DNA of 64,000 bases. Source: Liolophura sinensis (taxonomy: Eukaryota > Mollusca > Polyplacophora > Chitonida > Chitonidae). The first letter of the stretch is position 1. Each line of letters starts with the position of its first letter. The notes beneath the pieces are model-generated. The model had not been told where the DNA came from. It was given only the letters and a program-made list of their open reading frames with translations, and did not search any database. Position numbers and translations under genes: made by a program. Location: contig NC_088295.1 of NCBI RefSeq assembly GCF_032854445.1, positions 11,521,385 through 11,585,384 of the forward strand. The letters are read 5' to 3'. Positions 14,206 to 23,845 of the stretch are shown here, in pieces.

Positions 14206-14301
14206 TCTTCATTAAAATACTTCACTGATAATAACAGAGCATTCATGTGGACTGGTATCTTCATTAAAATACTTCACTGACAATAACAGAGCATTGATGT
14301 A
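14206..14301. repeat. 52-bp tandem duplication
   Basis: The block starting tcttcattaaaatacttcac at 14206 recurs at 14258 with two or three changes. Confidence 0.9.
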
Positions 14302-14364
14302 GGTTGACTTGAGACAGCAGCCTACATCCCACTGTTCATTTATCATTTTATTTTTATTATATTT

Positions 14365-14753
14365 TTATTTATTTTATTGATGTTTTGCATTGCACTCAAG
14401 AATATTCAAGAGTGAGTGAGTGCTTGGGTTTCACGTTGTACTTAACAATTTTTCAGACATACGACGACGAAGGATTCCTTAGAGTGCATGTAATGTGCCA
14501 CCTTGTTGCAGGACGGATATCCACCGCTCTTATATCTAGTGCTGCTTCACTGAGACGCCTTACCAAAGGCAAGTAAGCTGTCCCACCCGAGCCATTATAC
14601 TGATACGGATCAACCAATATCCCCTAGTGGACTATCCCCTTCATGCTGAACGCCAAGCGAGGAAGTTACAACTTCCTCTTGTATGGTCTTGACACAAGAT
14701 TGAACCTGGATCTACCGCTTTACGCTCTACCAACTGCGCTACCTGGGCCGGTT
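14365..14753 (-). mobile_element. SINE family S2 (with an S1-type tail fragment at 14365-14408)
   Basis: Read on the minus strand, the tRNA-like head is at 14753. It has box A-like TAGCGCAGTTGGTAGAGCG and box B-like GGTTCAATC. A body follows, ending near attgttaagtacaacgtgaaaccc and a short actcactcactc tail at 14409-14420. The bases beyond (ttgcattgcactcaagaatatt) resemble the end of family S1, so two SINE fragments are joined here. Confidence 0.82.
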
Positions 14754-15020
14754 AGTGTATCGTAAGAAGTACTGGATAGCATAGGTTTAGCATTATGCTA
14801 GATAGGCGTATTAGAGGTGATTACAATCTATATAATCTATTACAGTCTGTTTTCGTTAACTTGTAGCCTTTATTCAGGTATTTGTAAACTTCGTAATTCA
14901 CTAAGATTGACGGACGTCGTAACTGTTGCGAAGAAAATGCGGTTAGAATGTTTTCTGTGATTCATAGTATTGAACTCCATAAGCTTGGTTTCCAAACCAA
15001 CACTACACTGTCGTTAATTG

Positions 15021-15312
15021 TCCCCGTTTTACGTGTGACCATAAAAACTGCAGTCCTCGGTCTGTGGTGGGATCGACCTTATTTACAGCAGTAAGTAGTT
15101 CCTGTTTTATGTGTGACCGACCACTTTTACTGCAGTAAGTAGGTCCTGTTTTATATGTGACCGAACTTATTTGTTACGGTAAATATTCCCTGTTTTATGT
15201 GTGACCGACCACTTTTACTGCAGTAAGCAGTCCCTGTTTTATGTGTGACCAACCACATTTATTGCAGTCCCTGTTTTATGTGTGGACCTTCCTTACTGCA
15301 GCTAGTAGTTCC
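15021..15312. repeat. Degenerate tandem repeat around cctgttttatgtgtgacc
   Basis: The phrase gttttatgtgtgacc (or a one-base variant) occurs six times. It is usually followed by gaccacttttactgcagtaag. Spacing varies from 32 to 60 bases because of internal deletions. Confidence 0.8.
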
Positions 15313-16060
15313 CGTGTTAATGACAGCAGCGTTCTGAAATCTCACAGTAATTAGTAGCTACTGATGTTGCACAACATGTTTACAGAGCGTTAATGATTTC
15401 CGAACCGGAGGTTTACAGACAACATAGCTCGGGTTGTAGTGCTTTATGGACACCGAGAGCCTTTTACGGAATGTTTATTTAACCTTATCGTGGATTTTTC
15501 CGGGTTACCAAACAGACTAAGTAGATAAGAGTGCAGCGGACGGAGCTGAACACACGTCGCACCTGCTCAGGTGTATTCCTAGCCTCGGGATCCCCGGCAT
15601 TAACACAGGCTTTAAGCAGCTTCAGTGCATTCTCTCAGAGGGCAAACGTCTTGGCCATAGAACCCAATTAACACGACCCCATGTGGCTGGGAGTGGAGGG
15701 GGAGGAGTAGGTGTTCTACATCAGGAAACAAATCACCACTCATTGACGTGTAGCCATGATTTGCAAAAGAGTCATATAAACACATTCTCCTGCGTGCAAT
15801 ATATTGTAGCGTTGAAAATGACATCCAGCTTCTTTAAAGCAGTCGATCCTAGATCCAAGCTAATGTCTGTGACAACGGTAAAGTGAGAAACAAGTCAGCA
15901 AAGTAAAGGTGCTCAAAGCTTCTTTTTGACCGCGTTCGAAACAGGAAACTTTCAAAACCAGAATGATTTGACAGAAAAATTCTTTCATGTCAAAGAAATC
16001 TTTAAAATGAGAATAGGCCTAAGTCTACTGAAAGGAAATAAAAATATTGCTGTGGTATTA
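15313..16060. other. Non-genic, nothing recognised
   Basis: No supported gene or repeat. Confidence 0.4.
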
Positions 16061-16061
16061 A

Positions 16062-16186
16062 ATTTATTTATTTATTTATTTGATTATGTATTTGATTGTT
16101 GCTTAACGCCATACTGAAGATTTTGTCACTCATACGATGTGGTGGTCAGTTTTATGGATGTAGGAAGACGAAATGTCCGGGATAAA
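16062..16186 (-). mobile_element. SINE fragment (family S4) at the edge of a minisatellite
   Basis: The TTTATTTATTTATTTGATT tail side, followed by gcttaacgccatactgaaga, cactcatacgatg and ggtcagttttatgga. The last phrase is shared with the S4 copy at 61910-62250. The fragment ends in ccgggataaaccaccgacct, and from exactly there the sequence becomes a tandem array of accaccgacct-like units. Confidence 0.75.
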
Positions 16187-16903
16187 CCACCGACCTTTAA
16201 CCTGTGACCCCTGACCACTAGACCTCTAGCCACTAGACCTCTAGCCACTAGACCTCTAATCACCGACCTCCAACCACCGAACTCTAACCACCGACCTCTA
16301 ACTACCATCGACCTCTAACCATCACCGACCTCTAACCACTAGGCCTCTAAAAACTAGACCTCTAACCACCAACCTCTAACCACCCGCCTCTAACTACCAT
16401 CTCCCATCACCGACCTGTACTGCCGACCTCTAACCACCAGCGTCTAACCACCACCGACCTCTAACCACTGGTCTCCAACCACCGACCTGTAACCACGGAC
16501 CTCTAACCACCACCGGCCTCTAACTACCGACTGTTAACCTCCGGCCTCTAACCACCGACCTCGAACCAGCAATGTCCATCCACTAGGCCTCTAAAAACTA
16601 GATCTCCAACCACCGACCTCTAACCAGCAACGTAAATCCACTAGGCCTCTAAAAACTAGCCACCGGCGTCTAACCACCACCGGCCTCTAACCACTGGTCT
16701 CCAACCACCGACCTGTAACAACCGACTTCTAACCAGCAACGTCCATCCACTAGGCCTGTAAAAACTAGACATCTAACCACCGACCTCTAACCATTAGACC
16801 TCCTACCACCGACCTCTAACCAGCAACGTCTATCCACTAGGCCTCTAAAAACAAGACCACTAACCACCGACCGTTAACCACTAGACCTCTAACTGCCGTC
16901 TAA
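16186..16903. repeat. 14/28-bp CT-rich minisatellite, left part
   Basis: Imperfect repeats of ctctaaccaccgac, often alternating with ctctaaccactaga. Longer composite blocks (for example with cagcaacgtccatccactag) recur near 16570, 16630, 16740 and 16820. The + strand is C-rich and nearly G-poor. The array resumes on the far side of the retrotransposon at 21201. Confidence 0.93.
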
Positions 16904-16913
16904 TGTTATGCAA

Positions 16914-17000
16914 TGTACCAATTCGGAGTTTTGTAAAAGTACTAGTGAATAAAGTTTGTTGTTGAATGAGCAATCGCGACTTGACAACACAAGATCCACA
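16914..17000 (+). repeat. 5' LTR, about 87 bp
   Basis: Runs from tgtaccaattcgg to gatccaca and matches 21115-21200 at most positions, including gtgaataaagtttgttgt versus atgaataaagtttgttgt. It starts TGT and ends ACA as LTRs do. It contains aataaa, a possible polyadenylation signal, and is followed at once by the primer-binding region. An alternative start at 16904 (tgttatg, preceded by ctaa) would require a deletion relative to a longer 3' LTR. Confidence 0.78.
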
Positions 17001-17018
17001 TGGTTTCGGACAAAGTGG
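17001..17018 (+). other. Candidate primer-binding site
   Basis: Begins TGG directly after the 5' LTR (tggtttcggacaaagtgg), the position and first bases expected for the complement of a tRNA 3' end. The tRNA was not identified. Confidence 0.55.
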
Positions 17019-17125
17019 GATTAATCTTAGAAAAGTTTACATTTGGAGAGAGATTTTCCTTTGAACTTTGTGATTAAACACTAGACAGTTATGTGGACAG
17101 CAATTCTGAATGAATTTGCGTTAGG

Positions 17126-17905
17126 ATGTCTCGCATAAAACCTCCAGATCCGATGGACTTTTCCACATCAAATTAATAGCCGGAGTGGAAAACCAAATTC
17201 GACAGGTACAGGATCTTATGCAAAATGTTCAAAGCCGATGTGGAGATCCAGGTCAGTACTTTGATATATTCAATGGGACCAGAAAGTGAACATCTCGTCA
17301 AACAATTCAATTTATCCGATTAAGAATCTAAGGACTATGGACTGATCTTGCAGAAATTCCATAGTCACTTCACACCACAGAAAAACGTAATTCACAAAAG
17401 GGCTGTGTTACAACAACGCTCCCAACAACTCGGTGAACCAGTTGAAAGGTACATCAGAACAGTGTACGAAATGGCTGAACATTGTCATTTTGATGCTGCA
17501 AAAGAAGATTCAATCGGCGATCGTGGGTATTGCTGATAAATCTGTGTTACGGGAACTACAAATTAAATCCAAACTCACACTCAAAGAAGTTATGGAGTAC
17601 ATAAAAACAGTCAGAGACAGTCAAAAGTCAGATAGCTGCACAATCTGACAACAGTCGATCAGTGGAAGAAGCCAAAACACTAGCTGATAATAAAAGTAGA
17701 CAAAAAGTCAATGTAGAGGAAGGTACCAAACTGGCGGATCACGCAACTACACTCAAAAAACATCTAGCGGAAATTCGCACTTGTGTAGTAGGTGCGCACT
17801 GAAACATGGAAAAAATGTCCAGCTACAAATACACAATGCAATGGATGTCATAATGTGGGGCACTACGCAAGCCGAGTAATGAAAGAGAATACTTTCTGGG
17901 AACAG
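17126..17905 (+). pseudogene. Retrotransposon gag, broken
   Basis: Capsid-like region of a Ty3/Gypsy Gag. It opens ATG with MSRIKPPDPMDF and stops after 16 codons. The reading then continues in pieces, the longest being 17348-17536 and 17433-17648, with a frameshift near 17520. At 17778-17885 a nucleocapsid region reads CSRC, then CPATNTQCNGCHNVGHYASR: a double zinc-knuckle arrangement whose last cysteine is missing (Val and Met follow). Gag normally packages the element's RNA into particles. This copy would not give a full protein. Confidence 0.8.
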
Positions 17906-17949
17906 TTAATAGTGTTACGAATGTTAAAGTTACTGATACGTTAACCTCA

Positions 17950-18364
17950 GAATACACAAGCCAAATGTGAAATTAAAAATAATTTGGAGCATATGTAACT
18001 GTGATGTCAAGCAGCACATGCAGACAACTCAACAATCTACCACAGTTAACTTCCACAGCTCATACATTAAGATGTGTTAATGGTGTTCTGGACTGTAAGG
18101 GAAAGTTTACTGCCACTACCGAATTCAAAGGTAAACAGTACAGTCTACGTAGTTGAGGCACAGAATAATCTCCTCAGCAGGGGTGTTCCTGAGAATATGA
18201 AACTAGTGAAGCTGAACATACATGAAGTCAAAACGTCTATGGGTAAAATTGAGAGCGAGCCAGTAAAAATCTACCTAAGGGAAATCGTAATTCCAATCCA
18301 TGCTAACACTGCCGGTAGGATCCCTGTTCCATTAGTACCCAAAGATAATGAAGAGTTAGACTGA
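17950..18364 (+). pseudogene. Retrotransposon aspartic protease and linker, broken
   Basis: The phrase GAYVTVMSS (around 17985-18015) is the flank of a retroviral-type aspartic protease active site. The Asp-Thr that should precede it is not present: the reading gives Asn-Asn-Phe, and the frame is disturbed by a small deletion. The frame ends at a stop near 18155. A second frame (18074-18364) carries the linker to RT, with IPVPLVPK before a TGA at 18362. Confidence 0.65.
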
Positions 18365-19030
18365 ATGGAAAGGGAAGAGATCATTGAGAAAACAGCCCAA
18401 TCAACAGAATGTTGTCCCCCTATTGTAGTCGTACCAAAGCATAAGAGTAAAGCTGTCAGAATATGCGTAGATCTACGATGGTTGAACAATCAGTTTAACG
18501 TGAGTGATACATGTATGTTTTGCCACCTGTTGAAGATATTACAGCTAAACTGGATAGAATTAGGCCCAGAGACTTCAAACGTTTACCATTTGGCATAACT
18601 TCAGCGAATGAGATTTTCCAGACGAAAATGACCGAAATTCTGGACGGATTGCCTGGAGTGGTAGCTTTTCAGGACGATATTGTTGTGTCAGGTTGCACAC
18701 AACAGGAGCATGATGATCGCCTAAAAAGTCTTAGCTATTCTCGAAGAAGCCGGTTTAAAACTGAATGAGCAGAAATGTGAATGGAGTCAAGACAGCCCAC
18801 ATACTTGGGACATCAGTTCAGTAAGGGCGGTGTTAGCCCTGATCCGTGTAAAGTTCAAGCAATAGTGGACATGCAACGGGCCTTCTAAACGTCAAGGATT
18901 TACAATAAATGCGGGGTGTCATAAACTACTTGGGATCGTTCATTCCAAACCTTGCCAGTCTGGTGAAGCCACTAAATGATTTATTGAAGCAAGACGTCAC
19001 ATGGACATGGGGCCCTGTACATGACAGTGC
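18365..19030 (+). pseudogene. Retrotransposon reverse transcriptase, broken
   Basis: Fingers motif VVVPKHKSKAVRICVDLRWLN at 18422-18484, then a frame change near 18505. Next come PPVEDITAKLD and, only a few codons later, KRLPFGITSA. The segment normally between these two motifs, about 25 residues after motif A, is deleted. The active-site motif FQDD lies at 18667-18678. Another frameshift occurs near 18730, and a thumb/connection-like stretch with YLGSFIPNLASLVKPLNDLL continues around 18925-18980. A stop interrupts it near 18888. Confidence 0.88.
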
Positions 19031-19079
19031 ATTCAAAGCAATCTAGCACAAACACTTGCACCAACACTTGCCTACCATA

Positions 19080-19777
19080 ACACAACAAAGCCAACAATTG
19101 TTTCCGCCCATGCCAGCAGTTACTGGATAGGCGTTGTTCTCATGCAGGAAAGCAACAATGACTTAAAACCAGTGGCATTCGCGTCCCGTACACTCCTTCC
19201 AGCAGAGATTAGGTATACTCAAGTAGAAAAAGAATGTCTTGCGTTAATGTGGGCATGCGAAAAGTTTGATCGGTATCTGTGCGGACATTTTCGGCTACAA
19301 ACAGATCACAAACCCCTTGTACCGTTAATTAATAGGACAGACTTAAACACTGTACCACTACGTTGTCAACGGTTACTGAAGAGAATGATGCGGTACAACC
19401 CTGTAGCTGAGCATGTTCCGGGTAAACAGCTCATTGTAGCAGATACTTTGTCAACGCATCCACTGGAAATAAACAATACCAGTGCAGAGGAAATCAAATT
19501 GGATAATGAAACTAACGTGTATGTTCATGGAGTCACTGAGCATTGGCCAGTCTCATACGATCGACTGGAAGAAATCAAACAATCAGTACAACATGATGAC
19601 GTCCGGCAGAAGGCAATTGAGTACGCAATTAACGGTTGGCCAAGAAATTGCCCCGACACGAGTTCGGATCTAAAGAACCTATACTCTGTTCGGTCATATC
19701 TGTCTGTCGCTGTGAAACTGTTAATCTATGATGACAAAATTGTAATCCCGAAAGCACTAAGAGACATGATATTTTAG
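19080..19777 (+). pseudogene. Retrotransposon RNase H, mostly open frame
   Basis: The longest intact piece of the element: 211 codons from 19142. It shows the Ty3/Gypsy RNase H landmarks PVAFASRTL, YTQVEKECLALMWACEKF, QTDHKPL and VPGKQLIVADTLS. The N-terminal strand with the first catalytic acid lies before 19142 and is cut by a stop near 19128. RNase H degrades the RNA of the RNA-DNA hybrid during reverse transcription. The tail of the frame leads towards the integrase zinc-binding domain. Confidence 0.88.
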
Positions 19778-20672
19778 GTTATTCACCATAGTCATCAAGG
19801 CATTACAAAGTGTAAGGAAAGAGAGAACATTGGAGTTTGGTGATATGGCATTGGACGCGATATTAGGGACACTGTCAGAAACTGTCAACATTGTCAAATA
19901 CAGAGATCAGCTCAAACCAGAGAACCGTTAAAATCAGCGGAGCTTCCAAATGGACAGTGGGAACGAGTTGGGACGGACTTCTTAGCAAACAATGGAAGAA
20001 CATACGTAGTGATAGTGGACACTTACTCTAGATTTATCGAGCTAGCATACTTTAGAAGTTGTCAGTGATAACGAACCACAGTATTCCTGAGAACAATTTC
20101 GACAAATCGCCAAGGAGAAGGGATTCACACACATAACGTCGAGTCCTCGATATCCACAGTCAAATGGCATAACGTATTCTAAAACAAGAGAATCCATGCT
20201 CCTTAGCTACAGGACCTCCTTAGCTACAGATCCACACCAGTAGAGTCGACAGGCTACAGTCCCACTAAACTAATGATGAACCGGAAAATTCGCACTGTTC
20301 TTCTCAGTCTTCCAAAGATTACAGAAAGGAAGGGTTACCCTGAACTTGTGAAACAAAATGATGATCAATCAAAACGCCAGTATGAATATTTCTACAACAG
20401 GAAGAACTCAGTGAAACCCCAACCGGACTTACATCCAGGGGACACCGTTCGTGTTCGAACATACTACGATAAAACGTGGGGTGAACCCGCAGTTGTAGTT
20501 GGGAAAGCGCCTACTGGCGAAGTCGTACAACATTCGCATTGGGAAAGGAGAAATCATTCGGAGAAACATGTGATGGCTATTCGAGAAAGCCAACAACTGC
20601 CAACAATTGGATGGGACACTCAGATTCCAAGAACGATTGAGTCGACAATTGTTCCAGCATCCCCATTTCTGT
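19778..20672 (+). pseudogene. Retrotransposon integrase, broken
   Basis: HHCC zinc domain: HHSHQGITK at 19789 and NCQHCQ at 19880. Catalytic core: GTDF near 19970 and SDNEPQY near 20064. These two acids are only about 30 residues apart, roughly half the usual distance, so a core segment is missing. After SPRYPQSNG the expected glutamate is absent and the sequence jumps to a partly duplicated ctccttagctacag segment (20199-20228). The C-terminal part, 20273-20672, is open and carries HPGDTVRVR, typical of a Gypsy integrase C-terminal domain. Confidence 0.85.
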
Positions 20673-21103
20673 GAATCCCCAAAGTCCTTGTCCACAGGAT
20701 ACAGGAGTGCCAGTTCACACCAGATTAGGTCGTAGAGTATAACCACCTGATAGACTAAACTTTTGAATGTTAAAGCTAAGTTAAAGTGAAACGTTCATTA
20801 GGTCATTGTCAGTAGTTTACTCACAAGTGGTGAAACGAACATTTAATGCATGTGAAATTTATAATGAACATTTATTTTATGATTTAACATGGACGGTAAT
20901 GCCAGCGTTATCTTAATCTGTAATGAAATATGTTTGTTTTCTTTCAGTGACACTGGGTTATTTCATGAACATTTCTCAAAGTGAACTTTAAATCATAACA
21001 TATTAGTATGGCGAATTAATTTTTATGAACATTTAAGTGATGAGAACTTTAAGCTTTGGCAAGCACTGATTTTTTTTTTGGTTATAAACAAGTTTCTATT
21101 TCT
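20673..21103 (+). other. Retrotransposon 3' untranslated region
   Basis: AT-rich sequence between the end of integrase and the purine tract. Phrases such as gaacatttaa and gtgaaa recur. No env-like frame was seen. Confidence 0.6.
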
Positions 21104-21114
21104 GAGAGAGGAAA
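21104..21114 (+). other. Candidate polypurine tract
   Basis: gagagaggaaa lies directly before the tgtacc that starts the 3' LTR, as required for plus-strand priming. This placement is the main argument for the short-LTR model. Confidence 0.65.
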
Positions 21115-21200
21115 TGTACCAGCTTGGAATTCTGTAAAGGTACTATGAATAAAGTTTGTTGTGGAATGAGCAATGGCGACTTGACGACTTAACATCCACA
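21115..21200 (+). repeat. 3' LTR, about 86 bp
   Basis: Pairs with 16914-17000 (tgtacc at one end, atccaca at the other). It differs at about a dozen positions, including a few indels, which fits an old insertion. Confidence 0.78.
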
Positions 21201-21405
21201 CTAACAACTAGACCTCTAACCACCGACCTCTAACCACTAGACTTCTGACCACCGACCTCTAACCGTTATGCTTCTAACCACCGACCTGTTACCACTAGAC
21301 TTAACCACCGACTTCTAACCACTAGACGTCTAACCGCTATACTTCTAAGCACTTACCTCAATCACTACACCCCTAACCACTAGACCTCGTCACACTACAC
21401 TTATT
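21201..21405. repeat. 14/28-bp CT-rich minisatellite, right part
   Basis: Resumes with ctaacaactagacctctaac and continues with ccaccgacctctaaccacta-type units, the same array as at 16186-16903. It shows that the retrotransposon split one array. Confidence 0.92.
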
Positions 21406-22735
21406 TTGCACTAAGTGTCAAACTCATTTCAGCTAAGTGTGACATGCAGATGAACCTTAAATACTGTATATTAATGTTGTCCCTTCTCCTCTTCTAGATG
21501 CAACAAAAGCTCCACATATACATTGTCAATGCTTTGTTCAGTTGATTTTGCACAAAAACCTTGGAAAACATCCTAGTGGCACCTCGCATATCTTCAGTGT
21601 ATAACGTCACCGACATATCGGATTCTAGGAATAACGTGTGATGTAAAAGTAGTGATTGCTGAGATGTTGCCCTGTTGATGTTGTACAGCTCGCGCATATA
21701 GATATAGGTCAGTCTTTTGTGCCCTGTAATATTCACTATTCACACTGCATGCAATCCCGCTAATGCACGTTTTCTCTTATAGCCTGTAAAAGTATGGGCT
21801 AATGAGTAAGTAAACAAATAGCATACATACGGCTTCCCCTATAAGATATCATGGTCGAAAACATCAAAATCGGCAAGAAAAACTATCATCTTAGATAGTG
21901 AAGCCTATCAGTGTATTCACAAAATAGCATTTTGTGTATCTGCTAACATGTGTCCATAATTATCCCTCCAGTGACAGCAGACATAATGATCATAGTGCTA
22001 AATGGCTTTTGGGATGTGACAAAACAGTTTAGTTGTGTAAGCAATACACAAACAGCGTATAGTTCATCCGCTATATATACACAGAGAATTGGTTCAACAT
22101 TCACTTTAACCCAATGGACCTACTGTGCATCTGAATAGCATACTCTGGCCTGTAGCCTTAGCAGTTCAGACTCACATCAACACTTCAGCATGAATATGTA
22201 TGTCTGAATCAAAGCACCTCACACTCGTAAGGTATGCGTTGCTGTTTCTACGGCAACAGGCTTCAATTAAGAAGAGCTTGATTTTTTAAGTTGTATGTGA
22301 AATGTATTGCGTCGTTTTGTATGGGGGATTGGTGGAAATACATCTATACAAGCTTGAGCTATACGAATGTGTCATGTCATAACAAATCAACACAAATCAA
22401 CGTCGTAAACAGAGTGACCTGATGTGCAGTAAAACAGATATTGGTAATTTTGTGTAATTTGCGATATTCTGAGCTACATTTGTATCGAAAACGCACACAT
22501 AGGTCGTGGTTATAGGTAACGCGAGCTGAGTTCGAATGCAGTGTATCATTGTTTCAGCTGGGAGGAACATTATTTTCCAAGACTTAAGGGCCGCTGTCCC
22601 GTCCCACAAATAGCCACCAGTACTATCCTTAAACCAAAAAGCCTACCTACAGAACACCGGTTTATATAGATCCGATTAGTAACCGGTCATGGGCTGATTG
22701 TATGACATCATTATCTGCGCGCGATGATAAATGGA
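21406..22735. other. Non-genic, nothing recognised
   Basis: Unique AT-rich sequence; no supported feature. Confidence 0.4.
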
Positions 22736-22747
22736 ATTCCAAGTGGA

Positions 22748-22989
22748 TTTATTTATTTATTTATTTATTTGATTGGTGTTTTACGCCGCACTCAAGAATA
22801 TTTCACTTATACGACGGCGGCCAGCATTATGGTGGGTGGAAACCTTGGTGCTGGGAGACCTTCCCACGTAAGGCCGCAGAGGAAGCCAGCATGAGCTGGA
22901 CTTGAGCTCACAGCGACCGCATTGGTGACAGACTCCTGGGTCATTATGCTACGCTAGCGCGCTAACCAACTGAGCCACGGAGGCCCCCG
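22748..22989 (-). mobile_element. SINE family S1 with internal deletion
   Basis: Flanked by a perfect 12-bp direct repeat, attccaagtgga, at 22736-22747 and 22990-23001. The tRNA-like head at the 22989 end and the (TTTA)n tail side are intact. About 40 bases of the central body (the region around gaaaccgggcagagcccgg in other copies) are missing and replaced by aaccttggtgctggg. Confidence 0.92.
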
Positions 22990-23228
22990 ATTCCAAGTGG
23001 AATCCAAAATGATTACAACATGCGTGGTGCGTTGTATACACGGGTCATATTTTGTCAATCGGACACTCTCAAAGTTTTTTCTCAGAGAATTAAATTCGTT
23101 TGTCAGTTGAAGGCTTCATAATTGTAATTGGTGTCAGACTTGCTGTATCAGTGCAGCATTTTTGATTTACTCACCACACAGATGTGCCTTACCTTTTTGT
23201 CCCTGAAAGCCAGTCTGAAAACCAATAA

Positions 23229-23342
23229 AGGACCTTTCGCTATCTTGCTGCCTCGACCTTTCTAATACAAAGCGAGGAAGCCGTACAGCGAATTACGAGA
23301 CTCACCTCGCTACCTCGTTGCATCGCCAAAGCGAAAGGTCCT
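23229..23342. repeat. Short element with 13-bp terminal inverted repeats
   Basis: aggacctttcgct at 23229-23241 is the exact reverse complement of 23330-23342. The 88 bases between hold further partial complementarity (aaagcgagg and cctcgct). It could be a small MITE-like element or a fold-back sequence. No clear target duplication was seen. Confidence 0.55.
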
Positions 23343-23573
23343 CTAACGGCTTCCATGATGTACGGTGTAAAATGTGTTGCGGGAATTACTGGCGTGGTCA
23401 ACGTAGAGCGCCATTGCTGGCGTAGTCAACCTAAAGCGCCATTGCCGGTGTAGTCAACAGCTGTACGTTAATGGCAAGGAGGATACTAAAATGAGATATG
23501 TATCAGATAAAACACCATTAAACACTGTCGAGGAAAACCGTTTGATTTATTTTTTTTTTGTTTAGAATTTGTA

Positions 23574-23845
23574 GGGGGCTAGGCCTTCATGGTCGAGGGA
23601 GTAAGCACGCCAGCACCTCAGGAGCCTCTCACCAATGCGAGCGTTGTGAGTTCAAGTTCAGCTTATGCTGGCTTCCTCTTCGACTGTAAATGAGAAGGTC
23701 TTCCCACAACCTGCGGATGGTCATGTGTTTCCCCCGGGCTCTGTCGGATTTTCTGCAACAACACCACTGCATGGCCGCCTTCGTTTGAATGAAATATTCT
23801 TGAGTACGGCGTAAAACACCAATCAAATAAATAAATAAATAAATA
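23574..23845 (+). mobile_element. SINE family S1, older copy
   Basis: Plus orientation: degenerate head (ggccttcatggtcgaggg), then caggagcctctcaccaatgc, gagttcaagttcagc, the central body and an aaataaataaataaat tail ending at 23845. It is more diverged than the copies at 6482 and 45121. No clear target-site duplication. Confidence 0.88.

Larger units (their letters stand above)
16914..21200 (+). mobile_element. Degenerate Ty3/Gypsy LTR retrotransposon, Mag-like
   Basis: A 4.3-kb element with short direct terminal repeats, a primer-binding region at 17001 and a purine tract at 21104. It has recognisable Gag, protease, RT, RNase H and integrase in the order typical of Ty3/Gypsy. Every coding part is broken by stops, frameshifts or deletions, so it cannot move by itself. 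Very short LTRs, a double zinc knuckle in Gag and an FQDD form of the RT active site fit the Mag-type branch; that assignment is inferred. It lies inside the ctctaaccaccgac minisatellite, so it is younger than that array. No clear target-site duplication survives at these boundaries. Confidence 0.9.

Noticed and set aside
16904-21200. Alternative, longer LTR model (16904-17000 with 20768-21200, both starting tgtta, with ctaa on both sides)
   Set aside because: It needs a large deletion in the 5' LTR and leaves no purine tract before 20768, whereas gagagaggaaa stands directly before 21115. ctaa is also part of every minisatellite unit and so is not informative.
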